Positions 39,965 through 50,770 are shown, counted from the stretch's first letter. The stretch: 64,000 nucleotides of DNA from Prochlorococcus marinus str. MIT 9515 (GCF_000015665.1 NC_008817.1:1302001-1366000), one strand, 5' to 3'. Translations and numbers: made by a program. Notes: generated by a model from the letters alone, not told the origin.

Positions 39965-40697
39965 ATTTTTTATAGGTTCTTGTTGTAATTAAAATAGGAT
40001 GAAAAACTTCTACAAATTTTGATTGAAGAGTCTTAAAAAATTTTTCAACTATTTGTTCATCATCAATATGGAAAGGATACTCATTTTTTTCTCCTTTATA
40101 AAAGTACCAATTAAATAATCCTATAGATTTTGGGCCCATAATTTCGTAAAAGGTATTTAGCTGAAATGCCGGATCAGATAAATGCTCCAAGACATCAAGA
40201 CATACGATCGTATCAAATCTAGAAATTTCAGTTTCATCAATTGTTTTACAAAAAGTGAGTTTATTACTCACACCTAGTTTTTGAGCTCTATATTCAACAA
40301 AATTTCTATTTGTTTGATTAATATCAACAAAAAAAACATGTTCGACCTTAGGAGACATTGCATTTGCCAAAGCATGTGTGCCAATCCCTCCTCCAAAATC
40401 AAGGACTAATTTCTGTGAAAATAACTGCTGAAGTTTTAACGTATCAGAAATATAATCTTTACTTGAAATATGCCAAGCGGCCAAATCAGCCAAATGTTTA
40501 TCACCTACAATTTCTTTATAAAAATCTTCAGCCTCATTTAAATTATTTCCGGGATGAAGATTTGCCAAATCCATCTTTGCGTTTTCTAGGAACCCATCCA
40601 AATCACTTTCATCAATAGATAAGAATTCTATTAAGTGTGATTTCAAATCAAAAGCATGATCTCTAAACTCTTTTAATATAAAATCATCTTTTTTCAA
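39954..40697 (-). CDS. Class I SAM-dependent methyltransferase, unknown target
   Basis: The 247-residue protein has a Rossmann-type methyltransferase core from about residue 90: [12 protein letters not shown] (motif I), [10 protein letters not shown] (motif II acidic residue), and [13 protein letters not shown] (motif IV/V). The N-terminal 85 residues are helical and not typical. The motif I Gly-rich loop and acidic residue are intact, so SAM binding is likely. The target cannot be read from the sequence. It sits between the convergent rpmA and the divergent truB. Confidence 0.82.
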   Translation of the reverse strand: MKKDDFILKEFRDHAFDLKSHLIEFLSIDESDLDGFLENAKMDLANLHPGNNLNEAEDFYKEIVGDKHLADLAAWHISSKDYISDTLKLQQLFSQKLVLDFGGGIGTHALANAMSPKVEHVFFVDINQTNRNFVEYRAQKLGVSNKLTFCKTIDETEISRFDTIVCLDVLEHLSDPAFQLNTFYEIMGPKSIGLFNWYFYKGEKNEYPFHIDDEQIVEKFFKTLQSKFVEVFHPILITTRTYKKFRE

Positions 40698-40774
40698 TTT
40701 CTTGCCTAAATAATTCCTTATTTAAAAATAATAAAATAGTAAGAAATAGTTCACATAGTAATCTTAATATTAAA

Positions 40775-41692
40775 ATGGAAATCAAAGATGGATTTATAAT
40801 AATAAATAAAGAGAAAGGGTATACTTCTCATGATTGTGTTCAACAAATAAGAAAATTATTAGGTACAAAAAAAGTTGGGCATACAGGGACTTTAGATCCA
40901 GGAGTAACAGGTACATTACCAATTGCCATTGGAAGTGCCACTAGATTTATTCAATACTTACCACAAGGAAAAACCTATATTGGGCAAATCCAATTAGGCA
41001 TAAGAACAAAAACTGATGATATACAAGGAGAAATCATTAATAAAAAAGAGTGGCCTATTTTGAGCAATGCTCAATTAGATAAATTTTTAAATAAATTTAG
41101 AGGGATAATTCAACAAATACCTCCAAAAGTATCTAGCGTTCACGTAAATGGAGAAAGAGCTTACAAAAAATTTTTTAAGAATGAGGAATTCGAATTAAAA
41201 CCAAGAGAAGTAAAAATAGAAGAATTAGTTCTGAAAAAATGGGACCAAATTAATGGAATATTAGAAATAAAAATTTCATGTTCAACAGGTACTTATATAA
41301 GATCTATAGCTAGAGATTTAGGGGGGGTATTAGACTCTGAAGGTTGTCTATTAAATCTTAAAAGAATTTCAGCTTGTGGATTCCATGAAAAAAATTCTAT
41401 TAAAATATCTGATCTAGTTAATCTGAACAAAAACTGTTCCACCTTTATTATTCCTACAATTTATGCACTTGATCACATTTCAACACTTATTTTAAATAAC
41501 CAAGAGGAAATTAATTTTTGGGAAACAGGAAGATTAATTAAATTAGATGAAGAAAATTTGATTAAAAGCTCCAAATTTGATTACAAAAAACCGATTAAAA
41601 TTATCAATAATCAAAAAATGCTGTTAGGAATTGGTTTTATTAATGAAGATAAAAATAAATTACATCCCAAATTAGTTCTCAATGCAAAATAA
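40775..41692 (+). CDS. truB: tRNA pseudouridine-55 synthase
   Basis: TruB makes pseudouridine 55 in tRNA T-loops. The 305-residue protein starts with [15 protein letters not shown], has the catalytic Asp in [12 protein letters not shown] near residue 43, and [14 protein letters not shown] further on. It ends 3 bp before the convergent SpoIID-like gene. Confidence 0.96.
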   Translation: MEIKDGFIIINKEKGYTSHDCVQQIRKLLGTKKVGHTGTLDPGVTGTLPIAIGSATRFIQYLPQGKTYIGQIQLGIRTKTDDIQGEIINKKEWPILSNAQLDKFLNKFRGIIQQIPPKVSSVHVNGERAYKKFFKNEEFELKPREVKIEELVLKKWDQINGILEIKISCSTGTYIRSIARDLGGVLDSEGCLLNLKRISACGFHEKNSIKISDLVNLNKNCSTFIIPTIYALDHISTLILNNQEEINFWETGRLIKLDEENLIKSSKFDYKKPIKIINNQKMLLGIGFINEDKNKLHPKLVLNAK

Positions 41693-41695
41693 TAT

Positions 41696-42889
41696 TTATA
41701 AAAATTTTTTATTAAATGGTTCAATCCTTACACCCTTATAAAAATGCTTTAATATTCTTTCTGCTTTTATACCTTTGGAGGCCATAAAATTTGCTCCCCA
41801 TTGACTCATGCCAACACCATGACCAGATCCTCGACCTATAACTATTAAATTTTTTTCAATAGGAAAAGAGGAATTATCATTATCAGAAAGATTTTTTTTA
41901 TCTTCTATAAGTTTAAACCTAATAAAATTACTTTTAAGATTAAGTTTTTTTCTAAAATCAACTCCTGATATCTTATTAGAACCATAATTACCAATAAGTT
42001 TTATATTTTTTACTCTTCCAGAATTAGTTATATCTATTATCTCAATTTTCTTTATCCCACCAATTTCAGGGAAAAAGCGTTCTAAATCTTGATGCGAGAA
42101 TTTTTTCTGCCATCTCAATTTTGGATTATATGTATCAAAATCTTTAACGCTAGATAAATAAGGGTATTCATTATTCCAGACATCTTGACTATTTTCTGTC
42201 ATTCCTCCTGAACTACTATGAAATAAAGCATTTATTAATTTATTTTTATATGTCAAAACTAATGATCTAGTAGTTCTTACTGCCCTTAAAGTTTTAAAAG
42301 TTCTTGATTCCAATCCATTATAAACTTGATTTTTCTGCGTAGAATCAATATCATAAAGCTCATTTCCTTTCTGTTTTAATGCATAAGTTCTCGAGGCAAT
42401 AGCTTGCGCTTTTAATGCCTCCAATGGCCATTTAGTTGGCATCTCTGAGCCGACAACACTACTTAGGTACTTTTCAATTCCAAGGATATTAATTACTAAT
42501 ATCTCAGAATCAAGAATCAATACACTTATTATTCCAGAATATCTTTTCTGACCGACCCAAATACCTCTTTCATCTGTAGATTTAACTATAATTTTTGATT
42601 CATTGTTTAAATCGTAAATTTTTTGTTTATTCTTATCAAAAAATATTTTTGTTCTATTACTTTCCTTTTTTAAAGTTAAACCCTTAACTTTTTTATTTGA
42701 GAAGTTTTGTCCTTTGATAGTTAATGGAATTGATCTATCAGATCTTATCCTTAAATTATTGCCTTTTGATATAAGAACCCTCATTAGTGGCTCTCTGGAG
42801 GCAGATACTGAGTTATTTTGAAAAACAAAAAAACCTATAATGACGACCAAAAAAAATTTATGAGGAATTTTTATAGTTTTAAAAATCAC
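41696..42889 (-). CDS. SpoIID/LytB-domain protein, exported
   Basis: The 397-residue protein begins with a hydrophobic segment (residues about 11-25) that fits a signal peptide or anchor. The conserved SpoIID core is visible: VVGSEMPTKWPLEALKAQAIASRTYAL, the SSGGMTENSQDVW segment, and the C-terminal GRGSGHGVGMSQWGAN. Family members are lytic transglycosylases or amidase enhancers acting on peptidoglycan. Cyanobacteria do not sporulate, so here it probably remodels cell wall. Confidence 0.88.
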   Translation of the reverse strand: MIFKTIKIPHKFFLVVIIGFFVFQNNSVSASREPLMRVLISKGNNLRIRSDRSIPLTIKGQNFSNKKVKGLTLKKESNRTKIFFDKNKQKIYDLNNESKIIVKSTDERGIWVGQKRYSGIISVLILDSEILVINILGIEKYLSSVVGSEMPTKWPLEALKAQAIASRTYALKQKGNELYDIDSTQKNQVYNGLESRTFKTLRAVRTTRSLVLTYKNKLINALFHSSSGGMTENSQDVWNNEYPYLSSVKDFDTYNPKLRWQKKFSHQDLERFFPEIGGIKKIEIIDITNSGRVKNIKLIGNYGSNKISGVDFRKKLNLKSNFIRFKLIEDKKNLSDNDNSSFPIEKNLIVIGRGSGHGVGMSQWGANFMASKGIKAERILKHFYKGVRIEPFNKKFL

Positions 42890-42977
42890 TATGTCTGAGA
42901 AACAAATTTTGTATTTGCCTTAGTTTGACTAAAAGTCTAGATTTAATCTAGATATAAAAATAAAAATATTATAATAA

Positions 42978-43916
42978 GTGAATGTAACTTTCTTAGGAAC
43001 CAGCTCGGGGGTTCCCACCTTAACAAGAAATGTCTCCTCTTTAGCCCTTAAATTATCACAAACGGCGGAAGTTTGGCTTTTTGACTGCGGAGAAGGGACT
43101 CAGCATCAATTAATGAAAAGTAATATTAAGTCTTCGCAAATTAAGAAGATATTTATTACGCACATGCATGGTGATCACATATATGGTTTGCCAGGCCTTT
43201 TAGCCACCTTAGGGCTATCAGGAAACAGTAATGGTATTGAACTTTATGGCCCTTCAGAGTTAAAATTTTTTGTACTTTCTGCACTTAAAAGCAGCTATTG
43301 CAAGTTGTCATTTCCGTTGCGTTTTAAAGAAGTTGAAGATAAGGCCTCATTTAATAAAATTTTATTCGAAAACGATAAGTTAAAAGTTCATTGTGCGTGT
43401 CTCAAACATAGACTACCTGCATATGGTTATCGTGTAAGCGAAAAAGATAAGCCTGGTATATTTGATATAAAAAAAGCAACAGATTTAAATATTCCGCCTG
43501 GACCTATATATTCAGAATTACAAGCCGGCAAAACAGTTAAATTGAAGGATGGAAGATCTTTTAATGGGCAAGAGTTCTGTGGTCCTCCTCGAAAAGGTGA
43601 AAGTTTTGTTTATTGCACAGATACAGTTTTTAGTGAGTCGGCAATTAACCTATCAAAAAATGCTGATTTATTGGTCCATGAATCTACATTTTCAAAGGAA
43701 GATGAAAAAATGGCTTACGAAAAATTACATTCGACAACAATAATGGCAGCAAAAACTGCACTCTTGGCCAACGCAAAGAAATTAATTATCACACATATAA
43801 GTCCTAGATATACTCAAAAAAGCCTAATAAAGCCAAGCACTTTACTATTAGAAGCTCAAAAAATTTTCCCCAATACTTATCTTGCAAAAGATTTCTTGAC
43901 CGCAAAAATTAAATAA
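42978..43916 (+). CDS. rnz: Ribonuclease Z
   Basis: RNase Z trims tRNA 3' ends where no CCA is encoded, in line with the three tRNA genes here. The 312-residue metallo-beta-lactamase-fold protein has [10 protein letters not shown] at the start, the [15 protein letters not shown] metal site near residues 60-74, and ITHISPRY near the C-terminus. The start is GTG. Length matches the short bacterial form. Confidence 0.96.
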   Translation: MNVTFLGTSSGVPTLTRNVSSLALKLSQTAEVWLFDCGEGTQHQLMKSNIKSSQIKKIFITHMHGDHIYGLPGLLATLGLSGNSNGIELYGPSELKFFVLSALKSSYCKLSFPLRFKEVEDKASFNKILFENDKLKVHCACLKHRLPAYGYRVSEKDKPGIFDIKKATDLNIPPGPIYSELQAGKTVKLKDGRSFNGQEFCGPPRKGESFVYCTDTVFSESAINLSKNADLLVHESTFSKEDEKMAYEKLHSTTIMAAKTALLANAKKLIITHISPRYTQKSLIKPSTLLLEAQKIFPNTYLAKDFLTAKIK

Positions 43917-43975
43917 ACTGCAACAGTTCGTGAGCAGTAGGGTTGTAAATGGCCAACCCATGAAATAATAGTCTT

Positions 43976-44554
43976 ATGGTTTTTTTTAATTTGATGTCGA
44001 TCGAAATGGTTTCTATTTTTTCATCACTAAAAAAGTCTTTCAAAAGACTTCTTATTTTTCTCCCATTGATTATTGGTTTACTTATTAATCCAATATCTGC
44101 AAATGCGCTTTATCCCAGCGATCCATCCTCGGTAGATGTACTAAAAGACGATCTTCATGGTGCCGATCTTCAAAATACTGAATACGTAAAATATGACTTA
44201 TCTAATCAAGATTTAGGTGAAGCCAACCTTCAGGGAGCATATATGAGCGTAACAACTGCAAAAAATTCTAGTTTCAAAGGTGCCAACATGAAAGACCTTA
44301 TTGCATATGCAACTCGTTTTGATAATGCTGATTTTTCAGATGCTAATTTGACAAATGGAGAACTAATGAAAAGTGTTTTTGATGGAGCAATTATAGATGG
44401 AGCAGATTTTACTGATGCAAATCTTGATTTAAAAACAAGAAAATCATTATGCGAAAGGGCAACTGGAACAAATTCAAGAACAGGTGTTGATACTTTTGAG
44501 AGCCTTGAATGCTCAGGTCTAAAAGGTTATATGCCTCCAAAGCCAAAAGCTTAA
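43976..44554 (+). CDS. Exported pentapeptide-repeat protein
   Basis: An N-terminal hydrophobic stretch ends with SANALYPSD, a likely signal peptide cleavage region, so the protein is probably in the thylakoid lumen or periplasm. Residues about 60-155 contain A(D/N)LXX-type pentapeptide repeats (GADLQ, GEANLQGAYM, KGANMKD, NADFSDANLTNGE). The C-terminus has two cysteines and a Pro/Lys tail. Three in-frame ATGs (43976, 43994, 44006) can start it; the last gives the cleanest signal peptide. Lumenal pentapeptide proteins are common in cyanobacteria; function unknown. Confidence 0.83.
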   Translation: MVFFNLMSIEMVSIFSSLKKSFKRLLIFLPLIIGLLINPISANALYPSDPSSVDVLKDDLHGADLQNTEYVKYDLSNQDLGEANLQGAYMSVTTAKNSSFKGANMKDLIAYATRFDNADFSDANLTNGELMKSVFDGAIIDGADFTDANLDLKTRKSLCERATGTNSRTGVDTFESLECSGLKGYMPPKPKA

Positions 44555-44557
44555 AAA

Positions 44558-44926
44558 CTAATTTACACAATTAGGATATACATTACCAGCTTCTTTTGAA
44601 GCTGGTTTTTTGCTGTACCACCATTCTTGGATTTCTGCTGAAAATTTCTTAGAAAATAGTGTTATTACAGTTTCTACAGGTTTTGATCCTGGTTCTAAAA
44701 TCTGAACTGAATATGAAGGACATTTCCTTGAGGCCATATCCGCTACAAATCTTGAACCTATTCTTCTCCAACTAGGTTCTTTACTACGCCAAGCAAGTCT
44801 AGAGCATGGCCAAGGCAGCTCTTCTCTATCATATAGCCTACAACACGGTCCAATTACTTTATAGCTAAATTGTCCACCATAACTTGATTGAATTGCATCA
44901 GTTTTAAAAAATTCAAATTTATTCAT
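44558..44926 (-). CDS. Conserved small protein, unknown
   Basis: A 122-residue soluble protein with a Cys-rich centre (GPCCRLYDREELPWPCSRLAWR) and aromatic residues. No known family comes to mind. Its last codons contain the palindrome that serves as a terminator for the opposite gene, so its C-terminal sequence may be constrained by RNA structure. It is next to petF on the same strand. Confidence 0.65.
   Translation of the reverse strand: MNKFEFFKTDAIQSSYGGQFSYKVIGPCCRLYDREELPWPCSRLAWRSKEPSWRRIGSRFVADMASRKCPSYSVQILEPGSKPVETVITLFSKKFSAEIQEWWYSKKPASKEAGNVYPNCVN
44585..44611 (+). terminator. Intrinsic terminator of the pentapeptide gene, inside the convergent coding region
   Basis: ACCAGCTTC (44585-44593) pairs perfectly with GAAGCTGGT (44598-44606) around TTTT, followed by further T residues on the plus strand. 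It is 30 bp after the pentapeptide gene. It lies within codons near the 3' end of the opposite gene (44558-44926). Confidence 0.88.
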
Positions 44927-44931
44927 TTCGC

Positions 44932-44962
44932 AAAAAAAAAAGCCACCTCATTAGAGAGTGGC
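44932..44962 (-). terminator. Intrinsic terminator of petF
   Basis: On the minus strand GCCAC-t-CTC pairs with GAG-GTGGC around TAAT, with one bulged T, followed by about ten T residues. It is 45 bp after the ferredoxin stop codon and lies just before the next gene's start. Confidence 0.92.
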
Positions 44963-45007
44963 AGAAATAATTCTATATATCAACTAATTAAAATTAATTT
45001 TTATAAA

Positions 45008-45307
45008 TTAGTAAAGCTCTTCTTCAGCGTGAGTATTAATTGTTACATCTGAAGATGGATAAGCGACACAAGTAAGCACAAAGCCGGCTTCAAGTTGATC
45101 ATCATCTAAAAAACTTTGGTCTGACTGATCAACAGTACCCGTAGTAATCTTTCCCGCACATGTTGAGCAAGCTCCTGCTCTACAAGAATATGGTAAATCT
45201 ACACCCTGCTCTTCAGCAGCATCTAGAATATACTGGTCATCTGGAACTTCAATAGTAGAATTGAGACCTTCACTTTCGCTGATAAGTGTAACTTTGTAGG
45301 AAGCCAT
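45008..45307 (-). CDS. petF: Plant-type [2Fe-2S] ferredoxin
   Basis: PetF carries electrons from photosystem I to FNR and other reductases. The 99-residue protein has [15 protein letters not shown] with three of the cluster cysteines and [11 protein letters not shown] with the fourth. It is acidic and ends EEELY as in photosynthetic ferredoxins. It has its own terminator and so probably forms a single-gene transcript. Confidence 0.97.
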   Translation of the reverse strand: MASYKVTLISESEGLNSTIEVPDDQYILDAAEEQGVDLPYSCRAGACSTCAGKITTGTVDQSDQSFLDDDQLEAGFVLTCVAYPSSDVTINTHAEEELY

Positions 45308-45450
45308 TTAAATAAGAGATTGTTAGTAAATAAATTACTTATAATACTTTTTTAACATTGATCATAACCATTTGTGAGTTTTTGGCGTAAAAAATGAAAC
45401 AATGAAATGTAAAAAGAGGGTTAGATCAGGAAAACTTATATGTTTTCAGT

Positions 45451-46353
45451 TCAGATGATTTTTTGTGCTGTAATGCACACCCAGCCTTGTTTAGAAGATA
45501 CATCATTTATTTGTAAATTACTAGCATTTAATAATTTAATAATTTCATCTTTTTGAGAATTCAAAATTCCACTAAAAATCACTTCTCCATTTATTTTTAA
45601 ACAGTTACGAATATCAGGGATTATGCCTTTTATCACTTCTGCAAGAATATTACATAAAATCAAATCAAAATTCTTTAAAGAATATTTTGAAACCAACTCA
45701 TCGAATCTTCCTAGATATGTCTTTAAATCATCTAAATCACCAAAATTTAGCCGAAAATTAGATTCAGTAGAATTGATTGCCAGATAATCATTATCAATAG
45801 AATAAACCTTGCTAGCTCCAAAATATCTAGCAGCAATACTTAAAATACCGCTTCCTGAACCTATATCTAATATTTTCTTATTCGATAATGAAAATTTTTC
45901 CAATTCTTCTAAGCAAAGAGATGTCGTGGGATGACTGCCAGTACCAAAAGCTGCTCCTGGATCTATTTTAATAACTTTCTTATTTTTAAATTTCTCTGGC
46001 AATTCAAGCCAACAAGGCAATACAAGTAATTTTTTGCCTACAAGTTCTGGTCCCCAATACTTTTTCCAACTTGACATCCAATCTTCCTGCTCAATAACAA
46101 TCCACTCAAAACAATTAGTTCGATAATTATTTTTATCTAAAACCTCTTTAATATTTCTCTCAAGTTTAATTCTTAAACTTTTTGGCCAATTTAAATTTGG
46201 AAGCCAAATTAAAACTTTTTTATTATTTTTATTATTTAATAAAATTTCTAATGCATAACTAGATATACCTAATTCGTTTAATTTCCAAATAATGATCTCT
46301 TCTAAATTAGCTTCTATTTCAAAGGTGAGTTTATACCAATAATTTATTTCCAT
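45451..46353 (-). CDS. prmA: Ribosomal protein L11 methyltransferase
   Basis: PrmA methylates lysines of L11. The 300-residue protein has the PrmA signature [21 protein letters not shown], motif [15 protein letters not shown] and NILAEVI, in the expected order, with a divergent N-terminal substrate-binding domain. It lies 16 bp downstream of serA on the same strand. Confidence 0.95.
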   Translation of the reverse strand: MEINYWYKLTFEIEANLEEIIIWKLNELGISSYALEILLNNKNNKKVLIWLPNLNWPKSLRIKLERNIKEVLDKNNYRTNCFEWIVIEQEDWMSSWKKYWGPELVGKKLLVLPCWLELPEKFKNKKVIKIDPGAAFGTGSHPTTSLCLEELEKFSLSNKKILDIGSGSGILSIAARYFGASKVYSIDNDYLAINSTESNFRLNFGDLDDLKTYLGRFDELVSKYSLKNFDLILCNILAEVIKGIIPDIRNCLKINGEVIFSGILNSQKDEIIKLLNASNLQINDVSSKQGWVCITAQKII

Positions 46354-46369
46354 TAAACTCTTAGAGTAT

Positions 46370-47956
46370 TTACAAAGTTACTGGATCGGAACTAGTAATA
46401 CCCTCAACTTCAAGAATCGATTCAAGCAAATTTGTGGGGATCGGATCATCAATACTTAAAACCATAACAGCTTCTCCTCTGACAATTTTTCTACCAACTT
46501 GCATTGAAGCAATATTGACATTGTGGTCCCCCAAGAGGGAACCTAACTTTCCAATAATGCCAGGCATATCTCTATGCCTAGTTATAAGCATAAATCTACT
46601 TGGAGAAACATTAACTGGATACTGATCAATGCTAATTATTCTTAATTCACCATCGGCAAAAATACTTCCTGCAACACTATGCTCTCCATTATCTCCGAAT
46701 GTAGTTAATTGGAGTGAGCCGCTAGCAAATTCAGGTCTAGCCTCATCTTTACTTTCAACCACTGAAATACCCCTTGATTCCGCCTCAAGAGACGCGTTAA
46801 CATAATTAATTCGATCTCCAAGCGCTTTACTTAATAGGCCTTTTAAACTTGCTATAATTAAGGGCTGAGAAGGGTGCTGTACAAATTCGCCTTGAAGCCT
46901 TAGGTCTAACTTTTGAATTTTTCCTCCAGAAAGTTGGCTTATTAAAAGACCCATTGTTTCAGCTAATTGTAAATGAGGTTTAAGGCTATCCATAATATCA
47001 GGACTTAAACCAGGAATATTTACTGCTGTTCTTGCAGAAAGGCCCAAAAGAACATCTCTTATTTGTTCCGCAACATCTACTGCAACATTCTCTTGAGCCT
47101 CCCTTGTTGAGGCTCCTAAATGAGGAGTAAGGATTAAATTTTTATCAACTTTAAGTAATGGTGAATTAGAATCTAATGGCTCTTCAGCAAACACATCAAT
47201 AGCTGCTCCTCCAATCAATGACTTATTAAGCGCCTCAGCTAAAGCTTCTTCATCAATTATTCCCCCTCGAGCACAGTTTATTAATTTCGCATTATCTTTC
47301 ATACTTTTTAACACTTTCATATCTACCAAGTTTTCTGTTTCTGAAGTCCTCGGCAAATGTAAACTTACATAATCAGATTCAGCAAACAATGTTTTCAATT
47401 CGGACAATTTGACCTGTAATTGTTGTGCTCTCTCTGAGGAAACAAAAGGATCATATCCATAAACATCCATTCCAAGCGCATTAGCAACTTTTGCGACATG
47501 AGTACCTATTTTTCCCAAACCCACAACACCTAGCTTTTTCTTAAAGAGTTCATTACCAACAAACTTTTTCCTTTCCCATTTACCTAAAAAAGTACTACTG
47601 TTAGCAATCGGTATATTTCTAGATAATGCCAACATCATTGCAATTGTATGCTCGGCAGCAGCTATTGTATTTCCTCCTGGAGAATTAACAACCAATACAC
47701 CCTTCTGAGTAGCAGCCTTAACATCAACATTATCTACACCAACCCCAGCCCTGCCAATTATTCTTAGTTTTTTAGAAGAATTAATAATATCTCCTGTAAC
47801 TTGAGTCCCAGAACGTATCATAAGAGCATCATAGTCTTGGATAATAGATGCCAATTCAAGGTTGGAGATTCCTATTCTCTGATCAACTTGAGCGACTTGG
47901 GAAAGAATATCAATTCCAGTTTGATCAATTGGATCGGTAATTAGAACTTTTGTCAT
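46370..47956 (-). CDS. serA: D-3-phosphoglycerate dehydrogenase
   Basis: SerA oxidises 3-phosphoglycerate for serine synthesis. The 528-residue protein is the long form: catalytic and NAD-binding domains ([29 protein letters not shown]; catalytic HLGAST His), an intervening ASB-type domain, and a C-terminal ACT domain (about residues 455-525, [14 protein letters not shown]) that can sense serine. Confidence 0.97.
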   Translation of the reverse strand: MTKVLITDPIDQTGIDILSQVAQVDQRIGISNLELASIIQDYDALMIRSGTQVTGDIINSSKKLRIIGRAGVGVDNVDVKAATQKGVLVVNSPGGNTIAAAEHTIAMMLALSRNIPIANSSTFLGKWERKKFVGNELFKKKLGVVGLGKIGTHVAKVANALGMDVYGYDPFVSSERAQQLQVKLSELKTLFAESDYVSLHLPRTSETENLVDMKVLKSMKDNAKLINCARGGIIDEEALAEALNKSLIGGAAIDVFAEEPLDSNSPLLKVDKNLILTPHLGASTREAQENVAVDVAEQIRDVLLGLSARTAVNIPGLSPDIMDSLKPHLQLAETMGLLISQLSGGKIQKLDLRLQGEFVQHPSQPLIIASLKGLLSKALGDRINYVNASLEAESRGISVVESKDEARPEFASGSLQLTTFGDNGEHSVAGSIFADGELRIISIDQYPVNVSPSRFMLITRHRDMPGIIGKLGSLLGDHNVNIASMQVGRKIVRGEAVMVLSIDDPIPTNLLESILEVEGITSSDPVTL

Positions 47957-48057
47957 TTAAAGAGTTGTTCTTTAATTTTTTACTTTAACTTAATCTATAG
48001 TAGAGATATCTTATTTTTTTTATTTGAATCAACAAACCAACATTTGAGGAATGAAAA

Positions 48058-48624
48058 TTGACTAAAAGTATAGTGATATTTAATGAGCTAGAAAAATGCC
48101 TTGATCTTTTAAATGTTTTTAAAGATAAGTCAGTATTTCTTGAAGAAACTTTATTAATAGTGCCATCTAAAGAAAAAATAACTCCCGATCAACAACAATT
48201 ATTAAATTCATCGAAAAATAGCTTTTTTAGATCTGATGAAATAGAAAACATAAGAATCCTAAATCCAAAACTTGATAGAAAGATTAGACAAAAAAACATG
48301 AGCATCTGGCTTATGCCATTTGGATTTATAGCAGGCATAGCATTTTCCAACATGACAAACTTATCCACTTTTAGCTTCCTAGGATTAAATAATATAGGCG
48401 AATCCTTCATAGGGGGTATTTTGGGTATGGGCTCAGGATATTTAGGTAGCATTGTATCTTCAGCAAGTATCAATCTTAATAGGAATAAAGAGTTGAAATC
48501 TATTATTGATTTCAATAAAGAGGGGAAATGGCTTGTTCTTCTCGAAAACCAAATAGGTACTGAATTACCTTGGGCTTTAATAAAACAATCAGAACCAAGA
48601 GACATAATTTTTATAGAAAGCTAA
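48058..48624 (+). CDS. Glycine-rich hydrophobic domain protein, unknown
   Basis: The 188-residue protein has a soluble N-terminal domain, a middle section of hydrophobic glycine-rich segments (about residues 82-145), and a short soluble tail. The start is TTG at 48058 with GAGGA about 8 bp upstream; an ATG 7 bp upstream is out of frame and hits a stop after four codons. No family recognised. It lies directly upstream of the S4-domain gene with no gap. Confidence 0.72.
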   Translation: MTKSIVIFNELEKCLDLLNVFKDKSVFLEETLLIVPSKEKITPDQQQLLNSSKNSFFRSDEIENIRILNPKLDRKIRQKNMSIWLMPFGFIAGIAFSNMTNLSTFSFLGLNNIGESFIGGILGMGSGYLGSIVSSASINLNRNKELKSIIDFNKEGKWLVLLENQIGTELPWALIKQSEPRDIIFIES

Positions 48625-49416
48625 ATGATTGACTTAAAGGAATTATTAATAAACTCAAATTACAAAAAAGAAATTGAGGAATTAATAAATATTTCTAATT
48701 TATCTTTAAAACATTGGGTAACGTATTGGACAGGGTTTAATTCAACATTTGTATGTGAAGAGATTTTGAAAGAATTTGAAAATTTAAATGATTTTAAATT
48801 TTTTGTTTTTGGAGGATATCCCTCAGCCCAAAAATCCAAGATTGCATGTTTCAGAGAAGATAATGTCCCAGATGAAAATGAACTAATAAAAAATTTTCCC
48901 GCAAAAGGTATTCTAATGAAAGGCAATTTTTTATTTGATAATGCAACTCAGGATGATTTCAGATCTTTACTAAGGGATAACGGTCTAATTGAAGAGAGAA
49001 TTGGTGATATTTGGACTACAGGAGACAGAGGAGCTCAAGGAATAATCGATGATTCAAAAATTGAAGACTTAAATGAAAAAGTTTTCTTCCTAAGAGATGT
49101 AAAAGTAAAAATACAAATAGTTGATTTAGATTCATTACAAATACCGGTTGGAAGATCACAAAAACTAATTAATACCGTAGAGGCTTCAACAAGATTAGAT
49201 GCAATAGCTTCAGCAGGTTTTAGGATCTCTCGGACCAAAATATTAGAAAGAATAGAAACTGGAATGCTTAAATTAAATGGTAAGACTGTTAAGAAAGGTA
49301 CTATTAGTTTAAAGGTTGGAGACAAAGTTCAGCTTGATAACAAGGGGTTTGTTGAAATTCTAGATTTGGAAATGACAAAAAGAGAAAGATGGAAAATTAA
49401 GTTAATTAGAAAATGA
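48625..49416 (+). CDS. S4-domain RNA-binding protein (YlmH-like; photosystem II S4 domain protein)
   Basis: The 263-residue protein has an N-terminal YlmH-type region and a C-terminal S4 RNA-binding domain (about 185-245, STRLDAIASAGFRISRTKILERI...GKTV). This cyanobacterial/plant family is commonly annotated as photosystem II S4 domain protein. In Firmicutes YlmH is a ribosome-associated factor. A translation or RNA-quality role is more likely than a structural PSII role. Confidence 0.86.
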   Translation: MIDLKELLINSNYKKEIEELINISNLSLKHWVTYWTGFNSTFVCEEILKEFENLNDFKFFVFGGYPSAQKSKIACFREDNVPDENELIKNFPAKGILMKGNFLFDNATQDDFRSLLRDNGLIEERIGDIWTTGDRGAQGIIDDSKIEDLNEKVFFLRDVKVKIQIVDLDSLQIPVGRSQKLINTVEASTRLDAIASAGFRISRTKILERIETGMLKLNGKTVKKGTISLKVGDKVQLDNKGFVEILDLEMTKRERWKIKLIRK

Positions 49417-49471
49417 ATACTCAAGCTGCTATTTTCATATAGGGAGCTCAAATATTTGACTTTTGCTAAAA

Positions 49472-49543
49472 GGGCGATTAGCTCAGCGGTAGAGCATTAC
49501 CTCGACAAGGTAGTGGTCACTGGTTCGAATCCAGTATCGCCCA
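49472..49543 (+). tRNA. tRNA-Val (GAC)
   Basis: A cloverleaf with a perfect acceptor arm GGGCGAT/ATCGCCC, D-arm GCTCAGCGGTAGAGC, anticodon loop TCGACAA giving GAC, and T-loop GGTTCGAATCC. Discriminator A, no CCA encoded. Confidence 0.96.
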
Positions 49544-49608
49544 TTAAACTATTTATGAACTAAAGATAATCCACAAATAATGCTTTCGTTTTTTAGATTA
49601 ATTAAAAA

Positions 49609-50232
49609 ATGAAACTCAACCAAATAATTAACCTGCATAAAGGTTTAACTCTTTTTGTTGTTGCGGGGTTGATGATATTTTATGAAAACTATTCAATAGC
49701 AGCATGGGTTTACTTATCCTTGCATGGCACATATGGGATTCTTTGGCTATTAAAAGAAAAAATATTTCCGGATCCTTATTTTAAAGAAAAAATAAATCTT
49801 ATCACCTCAATTACAGGGTTTCTTTTCCTTGGTAGTTACTGGATAGCCCCATTTATTCTAATATCTTCGCAAAAATCAGTTCCATATCCAATAATTGCAG
49901 CTTCTATTTCAATAAATATAGTTGGTGTTTTTCTTCATTTTGCTAGTGATGCTCAAAAATATTTCACTCTTAGAATTAAAAAAGAACTTATTAAAGATGG
50001 ATTTTTCAAGAAAATACGAAACACTAATTACCTTGGGGAAGTACTAATTTATTTATCATTTGCTATTCTCTCTATGAGTTTTATACCTTTTTTAATTCTT
50101 GCTTTATTTTTCGTTGTAGTCTTTCTACCAAGAATGCTAAAAAAGGACAAATCACTGACAAAATACGATTCATTTAAGGAGTATCAACAAATTAGTGGTT
50201 TAATCTTTCCTAAATTCAATGACAGAAAATAA
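49609..50232 (+). CDS. Isoprenylcysteine/phospholipid methyltransferase-like membrane protein
   Basis: The 207-residue protein has about five membrane segments and a C-terminal region typical of ICMT, PEMT and the related DUF1295 steroid-reductase-like family: DGFFKKIRNTNYLGEVLIYLSF...FLPRMLKKDKSL. The RNTNYLGE segment corresponds to the R-H-P-x-Y-x-G substrate/cofactor motif, in altered form. The substrate is unknown; a lipid or quinone is plausible. It overlaps the next gene by 14 bp. Confidence 0.75.
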   Translation: MKLNQIINLHKGLTLFVVAGLMIFYENYSIAAWVYLSLHGTYGILWLLKEKIFPDPYFKEKINLITSITGFLFLGSYWIAPFILISSQKSVPYPIIAASISINIVGVFLHFASDAQKYFTLRIKKELIKDGFFKKIRNTNYLGEVLIYLSFAILSMSFIPFLILALFFVVVFLPRMLKKDKSLTKYDSFKEYQQISGLIFPKFNDRK

Positions 50233-50770
50233 AATTCCAATATGGAGACAAGAATTAAAATCTGCGAGAATTAAAGAGGGTAAATTACCCTCAAGCAGAT
50301 GGATTCAGTTGTGTACAGTTAATAATAATAACGAGCCTAGATTGCGGACAGTTGTCTTTAGAGGATGGAAAACAGAAAGTTCAATCCTTGTTTTTACTGA
50401 TCAACTTAGTGAAAAATTTTCTCATTTACAATTTAATTCCAATGCGGAGGTTTTATGGCTTTTTTTTAGAAGCAAATCGCAATTTAGATTTAAAGGAAAG
50501 ATGAAGGAAGTGAAGGAAAACATAAAATATTGGGATTCATTATCAGATAGCGCAAAATCAACTTGGTTTTGGCCGCATCCAGGAAAAGAGATTGATCACA
50601 AAATTCAACAACCTCAAATGATTTCTAATAATTTGAATAAACCAGAAAGATTCGTTGTACTTGAAATTGAAATATATTCTGTAGATCTTCTCAAATTAGT
50701 TAAGCCAATACACAAGAGATATGTCTGGAATAAAGAAGATAATTGGAAAAAAATAGAAATATATCCTTAA
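50219..50770 (+). CDS. FMN-binding pyridoxamine 5'-phosphate oxidase-like protein
   Basis: The 183-residue protein has the split-barrel FMN-binding fold (LPSSRWIQLCTVNNNNEPRLRTVVFRGW) seen in the Alr4036-like group, followed by FWPHPGKEIDH-type segments. It lacks the full PdxH substrate-binding set, so it is likely a related flavoprotein rather than PdxH itself. It is translated from a start inside the previous gene. Confidence 0.8.
   Translation: MTENKIPIWRQELKSARIKEGKLPSSRWIQLCTVNNNNEPRLRTVVFRGWKTESSILVFTDQLSEKFSHLQFNSNAEVLWLFFRSKSQFRFKGKMKEVKENIKYWDSLSDSAKSTWFWPHPGKEIDHKIQQPQMISNNLNKPERFVVLEIEIYSVDLLKLVKPIHKRYVWNKEDNWKKIEIYP

Noticed and set aside
43940-43959. GGGTTG/CAACCC hairpin after rnz as a terminator
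   Set aside because: No T tract follows within the expected distance; the pairing is short.
49472-49543. tRNA-Val as an integration site
   Set aside because: No integrase, no repeated tRNA 3' fragment and no change in composition downstream were seen.
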